Below, in pieces: positions 7,286 to 14,955 of a stretch of 30,879 nucleotides of DNA. Location: IMG/VR virus record IMGVR_UViG_3300025921_000058, positions 1-30,879 of that record. One strand, 5' to 3'. Origin of the DNA: a virus. Every line of letters starts with the position of its first letter. Position 1 is the stretch's first letter. The position numbers and the translations under genes are program-made. Under the pieces are notes generated by a model, which worked only from the letters and a program-made list of their open reading frames with translations, did not search any database and had not been told where the DNA came from.

Positions 7286-8764
7286 TCATGCTCTCAGGCG
7301 TGAGACATTGGGTCCCGTTCCGCCCCTACCCCAATAGGCGCTAATCGGAGTGTTTCCTAAGGACCTCATTTGGGCCGCTGCCTGGTAAAGGCCTGGATAC
7401 TGAGCTACTAGATAGTCTGGAGGGATATCACCCTGATTGATTCCGTTGGCAAGCTGTAGGAAGTTCTGCGTATAGTTCCCATCCGTTCCATATGATCCAG
7501 TCGGGTTCTTGAACTTCTGCCAGTACGCATCCCCTAGCTGAACGCCGTGAGTGTGCATGGCGAGCTCGGCCGTGATCGCTAATGGTAGTAAGGCGACTGC
7601 AGCTCCAGCACCTGAACTAAGTCCACCAGACGGGGCAGCTGCTGCTGTGGAAGCGCCCTCCGCAGCTGGTGCTGCTACCGCCGGGGCAGCTTCAGCCGCC
7701 GCCGGTGCCGCGGCAGCTGAGGCCGCCGGCGCAGAGGCGGTTAGCGCACTATACGCTTTGGGAGCTACAGTAGCGGCTATCCCAACAGCGCTACCTGCTC
7801 CACCACCACCGCCACCACCTCCGCTGTCGCTTGTGCCATCATTTCCTAGAGAATCTAACCACTGTTGGTTACTCGCTGTGGCGAGGTCTCCTGCATCCGT
7901 ATTACCTGCGGCCCAGCCTGATGCAATATTAGCTGCGTCTTGTGCTCCTGCTGTACCCGTAGTGGGGTCATTACTAAAGAATCTACCAATGGTCCCAATC
8001 AAGCCACCCGTCGATGGATTAGCGCCGGTTAACTGATTGAGAAGTCCGGTGCCAGCAGTTAGTCCACCGATGATATTGGCCGCGGTTCCAGCGGCGCCCG
8101 GATCCATACTAAGTGATCCGGAGCCGAACTTACCGCCAGTACCTGAGATGAGACTGGCGTAGTCCGCAAGGTTCTGCTGTGGCATCTGCGCGATCGAGGG
8201 AAAAAGCGATGCGCCCTGAAGGCTCTGAGCGCCCGCAGTCTGGGCAATATTCGCCCCAAGCCCCGCAGCAGAAGCCTGTCGAGCGAGAGCATCGTTGTAC
8301 TGACCCAAATACGCCTGTTGGGCGTTTAGGTTCATGTTATTGCCGATCTGTGACGTCGCCCAGTTCAGATCCTTGATAGCGCCCGATGGATTCCCGAGAA
8401 AGCTCGCGCGCTGGTTGAGCTGCGGAATCTCCGTGTTATTGAACGAGTTCCAGGTCTGCTGGTTCGCCGCATCCAGTGCCTTATTAACCGCCGTGTAATC
8501 CGGCGTACCGGAAAGCTCGCTCGAGATAGCGGAGCCGACCGCTGGATTCAGGGAATTCGAGAGACTCCCGATTCCATTAGTACCGTTGATGGCGCCGCCT
8601 AGGGCTCCAGTCACTTGGCCATAGCCGAAGTTACTCGCGGGATTAGCGTATTGAGGGCTTGTGGTGTTATAGAGCCCCTGCGCCTTTCCCATGGCGTCGA
8701 GCAGGTAGGGCTGCGCCTGTGACCAGGGATTGGAACTAGTAACTTCGCTGCCGCCGCCGCTCAT
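7286..8764 (-). CDS. Virion protein with poly-Gly/Ala linker, ejection-cluster
   Basis: A 492-residue protein started at ATG 8764. The first 250 residues are Asn/Gln/Ala-rich and helical (SNPWSQAQPYLLDAMGKAQG). Around residues 310-390 is a low-complexity stretch: a run of glycines, then repeated Ala/Pro/Ser (PAAAEAAPAVAAPAAEGAST). The C-terminal 90 residues look folded (HTHGVQLGDAYWQKFKN). Similar N-terminal segments are common in proteins encoded beside ejection genes of P22-like podoviruses, so a virion role is likely. An antisense frame at 7551-8036 is a shadow created by the Ala-rich codons. Confidence 0.7.
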   Translation of the reverse strand: MSGGGSEVTSSNPWSQAQPYLLDAMGKAQGLYNTTSPQYANPASNFGYGQVTGALGGAINGTNGIGSLSNSLNPAVGSAISSELSGTPDYTAVNKALDAANQQTWNSFNNTEIPQLNQRASFLGNPSGAIKDLNWATSQIGNNMNLNAQQAYLGQYNDALARQASAAGLGANIAQTAGAQSLQGASLFPSIAQMPQQNLADYASLISGTGGKFGSGSLSMDPGAAGTAANIIGGLTAGTGLLNQLTGANPSTGGLIGTIGRFFSNDPTTGTAGAQDAANIASGWAAGNTDAGDLATASNQQWLDSLGNDGTSDSGGGGGGGGAGSAVGIAATVAPKAYSALTASAPAASAAAAPAAAEAAPAVAAPAAEGASTAAAAPSGGLSSGAGAAVALLPLAITAELAMHTHGVQLGDAYWQKFKNPTGSYGTDGNYTQNFLQLANGINQGDIPPDYLVAQYPGLYQAAAQMRSLGNTPISAYWGRGGTGPNVSRLRA

Positions 8765-8767
8765 GGC

Positions 8768-9010
8768 TTACCTCAACGAGTAGGCGCCGGATACAATCGG
8801 CTGAGTGCCGAACCGACCTAACCCGTAAGGAGACTGCTGAATCGGGACACCGCCTAAGCCAGTCCCTTGAAGCTGCTGAAGTCGTGCCAGGAAGGCAGGA
8901 TTCTGCATGAGCTGCTGGAGCATCGGAGACATCTGCTGTCCCAGTGCCTGCGGCCCTACTTGCGGCTGCGCGCCGAGATACGGCCCGATCTGCGGTTTAG
9001 TTGCGAACAT
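8768..9010 (-). CDS. Small Gln/Gly/Pro-rich protein
   Basis: An 80-residue protein rich in Gln, Gly, Pro and Leu (PQVGPQALGQQMSPMLQQLM), without predicted membrane segments or motifs. It begins at ATG 9010, overlapping the end of the preceding gene by 14 nt, and ends 3 nt before the next start. Small proteins of this composition are frequent beside internal virion genes and may be minor virion components or linkers. Function unknown. Confidence 0.6.
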   Translation of the reverse strand: MFATKPQIGPYLGAQPQVGPQALGQQMSPMLQQLMQNPAFLARLQQLQGTGLGGVPIQQSPYGLGRFGTQPIVSGAYSLR

Positions 9011-9425
9011 GGGGGCGAAGCTCCTTCCAGGCGACCAGGGAAGGCTGCGTATGCCACCCGTGCCGCGATAAGAACGTGCTCCACCCCGCCCGACCGAGCA
9101 TGGATAGCGTACTCAGATTACGCTTAAGGCACCACTCTTCCAGGTACTTTTCTATGCGGTCGCCATGTTTTGCCAGTGATCCAACATCACCGGCCGCAGC
9201 TACGATATTCCCAACCATTTCGCTTGGATATCTGACGCTCTCCATGACGATACCCGCCACGATGGTCTCTTCGATGACGAGAATCAGCTCCGCACGTCCA
9301 GTCAGTAGAAGGTGTTTCAGGCCATCGATATCCAGATGAGGGTGAGGGTCGAGCGCCTTATCGAACATCGTATCGACCAGCGGCCAGAACTCCGGTACGA
9401 GATAGGGAGGAATCTCGCGGATCAT
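8997..9425 (-). CDS. Acetyltransferase-fold internal virion protein (T7 gp13-like)
   Basis: A 142-residue protein with a degenerate GNAT layout: an N-terminal helix-rich segment (PEFWPLVDTMFDKALD), two beta strands (RAELILVIEETIVAGIVMES), and a C-terminal part with LEEWCLKRNLSTLSMLGRAG and RHGWH. The GRAGWxxxLxxxGW motif is characteristic of the small acetyltransferase-like proteins of podoviruses related to T7 internal virion protein gp13. The usual acetyl-CoA loop (RxxGxG/A) is not evident, so enzyme activity is doubtful. It overlaps both neighbours (4 nt upstream, 14 nt downstream). Confidence 0.7.
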   Translation of the reverse strand: MIREIPPYLVPEFWPLVDTMFDKALDPHPHLDIDGLKHLLLTGRAELILVIEETIVAGIVMESVRYPSEMVGNIVAAAGDVGSLAKHGDRIEKYLEEWCLKRNLSTLSMLGRAGWSTFLSRHGWHTQPSLVAWKELRPHVRN

Positions 9426-9862
9426 GTCTTAGCGATCCCTCGCCAGCGCGCCGCGAACGGATCGCGCCAGAGAATCGCGGCCGCGTTCTTCGAGAGCTGA
9501 TAGTCCGTCACCAGTGCCAGGCGGTTACTCGCGCTCGACTCTGCGGCTTCGCTCTTGAGTACCGCGACGCCCGTCCCGACGTTCAGGAAGACCACTTCCC
9601 GCATCGCATCGAGAGCGCCGCGCTGGAGTCCGGTGAAGGTCTGCGTGACCGAGGTCGAGACGAGCAGCACGTTACCGGCAACCTTCCAGTTAGCCGACGA
9701 TCCATTAGAGACCGACAACGAAATAGCCTGAGTCGGCGCCGCACGGTAGAACACCACATCCGCATTATCGGCAAGTCCCGCGGCTATGCGTCGAAGCTCG
9801 TTCTGCAGGAATCGAGGGATCTCCTTGACGTCAAACGGGACAGTACCGGCAACGTAGCTCAT
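9422..9862 (-). CDS. Hypothetical virion-assembly protein
   Basis: A 146-residue protein with an N-terminal helix (VPFDVKEIPRFLQNELRRIA) and a beta-rich second half (AGNVLLVSTSVTQTFTGLQ). It overlaps the preceding and following genes by ATGA-type junctions, placing it firmly in the tail/connector block. I recognise the opening segment as recurrent in podovirus structural clusters, between the stopper-like and internal virion genes, but no function is known to me. The antisense and shifted frames here lack such structure. Confidence 0.65.
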   Translation of the reverse strand: MSYVAGTVPFDVKEIPRFLQNELRRIAAGLADNADVVFYRAAPTQAISLSVSNGSSANWKVAGNVLLVSTSVTQTFTGLQRGALDAMREVVFLNVGTGVAVLKSEAAESSASNRLALVTDYQLSKNAAAILWRDPFAARWRGIAKT

Positions 9863-11394
9863 CGGTAGCCGTCATGGTCGAATTCAACGTCGAATCCGGC
9901 GAAGCGAATCGTATTCGTGCCAGAATAGGCAAACTTCAGGGTGATCCATCGACCCGACACGCGGCAGTCGATCTTATAACTCGTCCCAACAGTAAGATTG
10001 AATGGGCCGCTAAAGGTTGTCGTTCCGTCCGGAGTGGACTTCGAGCCGACGTATACCGCAAAGGTATCTCCGGCTGTACCGATGACCTTCGGAAACACGC
10101 GCTTGACGCGCTTGATACTGTTCAAGTCACGCGTAAGCCCGATATTCGAACGCGTCGCGTAACAGTTCATCGTCGTACCGTTGAACGTCTCGCCTGACTC
10201 AGCCTGATATGCCGCGGGAGCGGCGCCATTGAATAGCACGAGACGCGTACTGAAAGGCGTGAACGTCGATTCGTCGAAGGTCGTCGTCAGGCTATCGAAA
10301 GAGCCGCTCTGACCATCGAATGTAAGGTCTGAACCGATGACTATTCCTGTCGCCCCGTGCGACACATTCACGCCGAGCTCCCGAACGAACCAGGAGTTAT
10401 TCGCCCAATCCCAGCATAGAGCCAGATTTGGGAAGTCATTACCCGTCTGGCAGAAACAGACCCACATCGTTTGATTCAAGAAGTCAGGAACGACGAACGT
10501 GCGCTGATAACGGGATGAGTTCAGCGTACTAAAGAACCATCGCTTGGTCCGCTTATCCGCGATCGACTGAAGGTTCGAGCCGTCGTGGATAACAATATCG
10601 TCAGCACTTACTACGAAGTGCTGCGCTCCAAAGGCTGCTGCGCAGTTCTCAGAGAGTAGCCCCGACTGCGAAAAGAGCTGCTGAAACTCAAACGAATCGT
10701 TCGTCTGAATCGGCTGCATCAGGTAGGTCGAGAACTGCTTATAGACGATATTGACGTTACGAAGCGCCAGGCAGTCAACGAGATAATCCTGTGTCTCGCC
10801 CAGTTCCGTGCGGCCGGCAAAGTTGGTCGGGTCCGTATAGTCCCAAGATCCCGGTAGAGCACCAACGCCTGCAATATCTGACCAGCGGATGATGCGCGGG
10901 TTATAGACGCTACCTTCTGTGAGCCGCAAGGCAATAAGCTGATCGCGAAACGGACGAATGACCTTGCATGTTGTGGAAGCTGGCCAGGTCGTGAGCGCCT
11001 GAACCTTGTTCGATAGGCTTGGCTGCCAGCTTTGCGGAGCTAGCACACCATCATTCAGGATCTGGTATCCGTGGAACTGGCCTCCGGTATACCCGATGTC
11101 CGGACCGGCGTTATAGCTGGCGCTCGACACGTTTGAGTGAGTCGTTCCATCTGTAGCATAGAGAATGGCCTCGTTTCCATAGATCCAGTATGAAGTCGTG
11201 CCATCGCCAATCGCTGCGGCCCACATGGGTGTGACGGATAGAGAGCCGAAGACAGCGGCCTGCCCTTTACACTTCTCGACTGCTGTATCCCGAAAGCGAA
11301 AGTTGCGCGTGTCCGTGAAGAATCCATCCGGCAACTGCAGGTCTACCGGATCTGGCGCAAACCCCTGAGTAACACTGTCAATGGGAACGCGCAT
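9859..11394 (-). CDS. Tail stabilisation / nozzle-like structural protein
   Basis: A 511-residue, almost entirely beta-strand-rich protein with many aromatic and Asn/Thr/Ser residues and no catalytic motif. Repeated short blocks such as TSYWIYGNEAILYATDGT, QFHGYQILNDGVL and FSTYLMQPI suggest a beta-propeller-like fold. Propeller-shaped tail proteins of this length, such as P22 gp10 and T7 gp12, close the DNA channel below the connector. I prefer ATG 11394, which has GAGG six bases upstream, over GTG 11406. It overlaps the upstream JAMM-like gene by 17 nt and the next gene by 4 nt. The family call rests on composition and position. Confidence 0.7.
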   Translation of the reverse strand: MRVPIDSVTQGFAPDPVDLQLPDGFFTDTRNFRFRDTAVEKCKGQAAVFGSLSVTPMWAAAIGDGTTSYWIYGNEAILYATDGTTHSNVSSASYNAGPDIGYTGGQFHGYQILNDGVLAPQSWQPSLSNKVQALTTWPASTTCKVIRPFRDQLIALRLTEGSVYNPRIIRWSDIAGVGALPGSWDYTDPTNFAGRTELGETQDYLVDCLALRNVNIVYKQFSTYLMQPIQTNDSFEFQQLFSQSGLLSENCAAAFGAQHFVVSADDIVIHDGSNLQSIADKRTKRWFFSTLNSSRYQRTFVVPDFLNQTMWVCFCQTGNDFPNLALCWDWANNSWFVRELGVNVSHGATGIVIGSDLTFDGQSGSFDSLTTTFDESTFTPFSTRLVLFNGAAPAAYQAESGETFNGTTMNCYATRSNIGLTRDLNSIKRVKRVFPKVIGTAGDTFAVYVGSKSTPDGTTTFSGPFNLTVGTSYKIDCRVSGRWITLKFAYSGTNTIRFAGFDVEFDHDGYR

Positions 11395-11935
11395 TATCCG
11401 CCTCACCGTACATCTGCGCTGGAAGAGCGACTACGGGATCACCACGAGACACTTTGACGTTATCGTACTTTCCAGTTCCCTTATTGACCGAGGTCGTCGC
11501 ACTCTTCCCTGGTGTGTACCGCCGGACTGCGCCCTCCTTATTAAAGCGGATGTACGATGGGAGGTTGAGTTTGTTGGCGATATTAAGGTCCTGCGGGCTG
11601 AAATACCCAGCGAGATCGTCTTCGCCCGGGTGTGAGTGCCATATCGCTGCTAGCGTGTGTCCTTTCGCGACCTGTGCTCGTAGCGCAAAGTCGTCCTGGC
11701 GCGCGCTCGTTAGCGGAATCGAGTAGGCGTAGTGTCCATCGGAGTTTTTGAAAATCACGCCAGACTGCTCGTTATTCGCAACGCTACCTGAGCGCTTAAT
11801 AGCTTCCATCACAGCGGTATCCAGATCAGGCAACCATGGTGAAGTGGGATCCAGAGCGGCGGTAGGCGTTTTAGAACGAGTAGCCGCGGCTATCATCTGC
11901 TCACGTAACGCGTCTGGCTGTATAGGATCCGCCAT
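11378..11935 (-). CDS. JAMM/DUF4329-like putative metallopeptidase in tail cluster
   Basis: A 185-residue protein. Residues 98-116 read AIWHSHPGEDDLAGYFSPQ, followed by Asp116. This gives a H-x-H, then Ser, then Asp arrangement (H100, H102, S113, D116) as in JAB/JAMM zinc peptidases, with Glu56 as a possible catalytic acid. The surroundings (SGVIFKNSDGHYAYSIPLT, then IRFNKEGAVRRYTPG) look like the DUF4329 family, which shares this fold. It lies between the tail-fibre-like gene and the nozzle-like gene, with TAG directly followed by ATG at the junction. It may process a virion protein or be a virion-associated enzyme; activity is unproven. Confidence 0.7.
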   Translation of the reverse strand: MADPIQPDALREQMIAAATRSKTPTAALDPTSPWLPDLDTAVMEAIKRSGSVANNEQSGVIFKNSDGHYAYSIPLTSARQDDFALRAQVAKGHTLAAIWHSHPGEDDLAGYFSPQDLNIANKLNLPSYIRFNKEGAVRRYTPGKSATTSVNKGTGKYDNVKVSRGDPVVALPAQMYGEADNARSH

Positions 11936-13270
11936 CTAGTTCAGGAGATATGAAATAGTGGCTCCGGAACTGAAGCCCTTGGTGCTCGAGCTAGTCCAGC
12001 CAGAAGCGCTGCCATTGTGCAGAAATGTCACCGTTCCGCTTGCAGCGGTCACCGTGGCACTCACCGTCGTGTCGACGAGTCCACCGTTTTGAAGAGGGCC
12101 AATAGGCAACGGGACTGTCTGAGTCAATCCCGCAGGTTGTATTGCACTTGGAAGGCCTGTCATCGTGAAGGATGTCGCGTTACTCGTCCCGGTAGCCGCA
12201 CAGAAGAACAATGTGACGAGCTTTCCTACTCTCGACCATGTCGCCGTGCAGGTCACTCCGGCCGTAAATCCTGTATAGGTGGCAGTGAACGTGCTCGTAT
12301 CGGGAGACATGTCCACGAGAGCAGCGGCGGTCGCTCCATAGCCTGAAATCGCACCACCACTGGTTATCTGGAGACGTTCCGTGTTGTTGGTATAGAAGTG
12401 CGACGCGGCATTCGCGCGGAGCACGTAGAAGGCATCACTAGAGCCGTTCTGAAATATATCTAGGGATCCTGTACCAGCAGTTGCTCCGTTTCCAGCAATG
12501 ATCATCTGGGCGATTGATCCACTGCTAGCTGTGACGAGAACGCCGCCAATTCCACCTGCGCCCAATGTCCCCTGCGCAACAGTCATCGTGCTACCGCTAG
12601 TGGGAGCGTTGACCGTTACATTTCCGGCGCCTGCAATAGATATACGCGTGTTGCCGTTTGTGCCTAACCCAAGGGTCGAATTCGCGCGCTGAGTGACCAG
12701 AGCTGCGCCTGCGGCATCCTGTCCGACAGCTAACGATGCGGTGCCGGGAGTTCCCCCGTTACCGGCAATCTCTATCAGAGCTGAGTTTGACGCTGATGAC
12801 TTGAAGACAGACGCGGTACCCGAGGCGCCTTCATCAACCGTAAAAGGCGATCCACTGGTAGGTGCAACGAGCACCCAGTTACCCGCTGAATTGACGGATC
12901 CCCACTTTGTGCTATTACTGGCGAATCCGAGCGTATTGGCAGCCGGCAAATAGATACCGTTAGTCGGTATCGTGGAAGACGTCGGTATGAACGAGTTTCC
13001 GGTGACGGCCGAGGTGAACGTGTTCGATGTGAGCTGGTTAAGCTGAGTTGGTGTCGCATTGACGGCCGCGTTGATATTCGGGAAGTCGGTCTTAAGAGCC
13101 GACTTGATATTCCGGATGTGATCATCCGAGGTTGACGCCAGGTCTGATCCAAGGGGCCATGAGGCATTCAGATCGGAGATGTGCGTAACGGTCTCGAGAC
13201 CCGCTAGCGCAACCGCGCCAAGACCTAAGCCAATGACAAGAGCCGCAACGCGGCGAATGATCTGCTTCAT
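11936..13270 (-). CDS. Tail-fibre-like protein with hydrophobic N-terminus and tandem repeats
   Basis: A 444-residue protein. After a basic/hydrophobic N-terminus (MKQIIRRVAALVIGLGLGAV, resembling a signal peptide), residues about 24-70 read like the virion-attachment head of phage fibres: DLNASWPLGSDLASTSDDHI followed by a KSALKTDFPNI segment. Then come two tandem modules of about 86-90 residues sharing GNxxxxAPTSGSxxTV, IAGNGxTxGTxSL and RAN motifs (about 130-216 and 216-306). A beta-rich C-terminal domain of about 125 residues is the likely receptor-binding tip. I chose ATG 13270; GTG 13273 just upstream would give a GTGA overlap with the connector gene. Confidence 0.75.
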   Translation of the reverse strand: MKQIIRRVAALVIGLGLGAVALAGLETVTHISDLNASWPLGSDLASTSDDHIRNIKSALKTDFPNINAAVNATPTQLNQLTSNTFTSAVTGNSFIPTSSTIPTNGIYLPAANTLGFASNSTKWGSVNSAGNWVLVAPTSGSPFTVDEGASGTASVFKSSASNSALIEIAGNGGTPGTASLAVGQDAAGAALVTQRANSTLGLGTNGNTRISIAGAGNVTVNAPTSGSTMTVAQGTLGAGGIGGVLVTASSGSIAQMIIAGNGATAGTGSLDIFQNGSSDAFYVLRANAASHFYTNNTERLQITSGGAISGYGATAAALVDMSPDTSTFTATYTGFTAGVTCTATWSRVGKLVTLFFCAATGTSNATSFTMTGLPSAIQPAGLTQTVPLPIGPLQNGGLVDTTVSATVTAASGTVTFLHNGSASGWTSSSTKGFSSGATISYLLN

Positions 13271-13896
13271 CACATCGACCCCTTGATATTGCCGCCTGAC
13301 TGCTCGAGGTTGGCGCGTCGCTTCAATTCCCGTTCGGCTTCCTGTTCGCGAAGCCTTAGCCGATCGGCTTTGGCTGTGGCCTCAGGTCCGTCGATATACA
13401 TCTCGAGCATTTCGATCGTCGCGTGTGTACGGATCAGCTCGTATCCCTCATCGAACCAGGCATTGCTTGTCGTAGTGTCCGAGGTCGAGAGCGAGATATC
13501 GGCCAGGTCGTAGAGGTACGACAGCTGGACGCTATAGCTCTGGTCCGGTGGCGGATTAACGCGGAGCTGGCGGTTCTGGACGGCGTAGTACAGAGGCTCA
13601 GCCGAGAGGCTCGCGTCGTGTAGTCGGTCATCGATCCACGTATAGGTGCGCTTCACCAGTGGCTTCAGGCGCGCGCCGACTTCGAGCTTGGCGTAGTCCA
13701 GACCGACAAACACTGAAGTCAGCGAGGTGAACTCACGTGTTATCAGGAGCGTTTCGCGGCGCGTATTGAAGCCATACCGGCGCGCGCGATAGAACTTGAT
13801 CGCGTTGATGAGTGCCTGCTGGATCCGCGTGTCGAAGGTCGAGTCGCGGTTCAGGTCGCCTCGTATATCCGCGATCGCACCGCCAAGCGTCGTCAC
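13270..13896 (-). CDS. Head-to-tail connector / adaptor protein (gp4-like)
   Basis: A 208-residue protein. The N-terminal helix pair (AIADIRGDLNRDSTFDTRIQ, then NAIKFYRARRYGFN) followed by a central beta-rich segment is typical of podovirus adaptor proteins that attach beneath the portal (P22 gp4-like functional class). The C-terminal third is a long charged helix (KADRLRLREQEAERELKRRA). The start is GTG 13896, overlapping the upstream TGA as GTGA, with GAGG six bases upstream. It lies between head and tail genes, as expected for a connector. Confidence 0.75.
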   Translation of the reverse strand: MTTLGGAIADIRGDLNRDSTFDTRIQQALINAIKFYRARRYGFNTRRETLLITREFTSLTSVFVGLDYAKLEVGARLKPLVKRTYTWIDDRLHDASLSAEPLYYAVQNRQLRVNPPPDQSYSVQLSYLYDLADISLSTSDTTTSNAWFDEGYELIRTHATIEMLEMYIDGPEATAKADRLRLREQEAERELKRRANLEQSGGNIKGSM

Positions 13897-14093
13897 GATC
13901 GCCTCGGGTTACGGCGCCGGCCGGTAGGCGTCATAGAGCGATCTACGGCACCGTTGGCCTCGCGGATCGCCTGACCTTCGTTACCGGTCTTGGCTAGAAC
14001 GGCGTTAGCGACATCAGTCCATTGACGCTCTCGCTTCGGACTCTTTGCCGCTCGCTTGTTATGGCGGACGACATCCGATGGATTCCATGGCAT
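13893..14093 (-). CDS. Small basic phage protein
   Basis: A 66-residue basic protein starting MPWNPSDVVRHNKRAAKSPK. The pattern W-x-P-x-D-x-x-R/K-H-x-K-x-A, then RQWxxVANxxLxxxGNEGxAIRxANG, recurs in many small phage proteins next to structural genes. It looks like a compact helical nucleic-acid-binding or virion-internal protein; no function is established to my knowledge. Its start overlaps the preceding stop (TAATG at 14091-14095), and its stop overlaps the connector start. Confidence 0.7.
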   Translation of the reverse strand: MPWNPSDVVRHNKRAAKSPKRERQWTDVANAVLAKTGNEGQAIREANGAVDRSMTPTGRRRNPRRS

Positions 14094-14266
14094 TACGAGC
14101 CCCTACGCCCACGGGCGGACATTTTGGCCATGCGTTTTTCGCCATACTTGGCGCGACCGATGGCGGCGGCAACTGCGGCGGGATTTCTTACGCCGCCACG
14201 TCGCGCGAGCTCGTGCTCGAGACTCTTGAAACGGGCGCCAGAACCGAGGGGCGGTTTTTGAGCCAT
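14093..14266 (-). CDS. Small basic phage protein
   Basis: A 57-residue protein, MAQKPPLGSGARFKSLEHEL and onward, ending in Lys/Arg-rich sequence (RMAKMSARGRRGS). I recognise the opening PPLGxGxRFxxLxxxL and the VRxPxAxAAxIGRxKYG core as a recurrent small phage protein placed between head and tail genes. ATG 14266 is chosen because AGGAG lies at a good distance (14273-14277); the in-frame codon at 14284 is not needed. It overlaps the end of the upstream glycosyltransferase gene by 79 nt in a different frame. Function unknown. Confidence 0.7.
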   Translation of the reverse strand: MAQKPPLGSGARFKSLEHELARRGGVRNPAAVAAAIGRAKYGEKRMAKMSARGRRGS

Positions 14267-14955
14267 GATTGCTCCTGATACCAAAGTGCATCGTGGTCAG
14301 CGCCTTGCCACCCAACCGTAAACGGTCCGCCCAGGGTGAAATGCGCGATCTTCGGGTTAGTCGGCTTCATCTCGACATTCACGAGCCAGTTCCATTCCGC
14401 AGGCAGCGCGCCGATTTCGCTGTCCGCGAGCCAGTAGAACTGGTGTAGATCAAACCCGCGACGCTCCTGCACGTCCGAGAGTGACAAACGACGGTTGGCC
14501 GGGTGATCACAGTTCCAGAGCACCACGCTCGACCAGTTCTTGCGTGGGTATGCGGTCTGCGCCTGGCCGTCCATCTTGTGCGCCGAGCCGATCTGCGCGC
14601 CATGCTTGACGCACATCACTGCGTACTGCGGATCGGCCTGTGAGAAAAGCTCTGCTACGTCGTCGAGGAAGATAACATCGCAATCGACGAAGAGTGCCCA
14701 GCCGGTCTGAGACAGCATCGGGACCAGAAAGCGCGAGATCGCGAATTCCGTCGAAGCCGGAGCATTGCTCGGCAGATCGTAGCGCTGGCCTCTGAGGTCA
14801 GTGGGACGGCGTAGCAGGCCGAACGCCTCGAGCCTACGGATATCGAGCGGCGTCACCGTGACTGGCGCCGACGAGCGCCGTACGAGGCTACTCACCGCTA
14901 CGTCATAGGCCTCTTTCTCTCGCGCGTCATAGCCGATATAGACCTTGAGACTCAC
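14188..14955 (-). CDS. GT-A glycosyltransferase (GT8-like)
   Basis: A 255-residue protein opening MSLKVYIGYDAREKEAYDVA, a common start for GT8-type and related nucleotide-sugar transferases. It has the metal-binding DxD motif in ALFVDCDVIFLDDV (D91, D93) and a later segment YPRKNWSSVVLWNCDHPANR typical of the acceptor/donor region. It probably transfers a sugar from a nucleotide donor in the cytoplasm. The start is GTG 14955 with GGAGG just upstream, overlapping the previous transferase gene as GTGA. It is the last gene of a four-gene cassette. Acceptor unknown: virion protein and cell-surface glycan are both possible. Confidence 0.8.
   Translation of the reverse strand: MSLKVYIGYDAREKEAYDVAVSSLVRRSSAPVTVTPLDIRRLEAFGLLRRPTDLRGQRYDLPSNAPASTEFAISRFLVPMLSQTGWALFVDCDVIFLDDVAELFSQADPQYAVMCVKHGAQIGSAHKMDGQAQTAYPRKNWSSVVLWNCDHPANRRLSLSDVQERRGFDLHQFYWLADSEIGALPAEWNWLVNVEMKPTNPKIAHFTLGGPFTVGWQGADHDALWYQEQSWLKNRPSVLAPVSRVSSTSSRDVAA

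Noticed and set aside
7551-8036. Rightward Ala/Pro-rich open frame
   Set aside because: It is the mirror of the Ala/Gly-rich linker codons of the leftward virion gene and has no ribosome-binding site or independent signal.
11936-13896. Diversity-generating retroelement (variable tail-fibre repeat)
   Set aside because: Some podoviruses carry one near the fibre gene, but no reverse-transcriptase gene or template/variable repeat pair is visible anywhere in the window.
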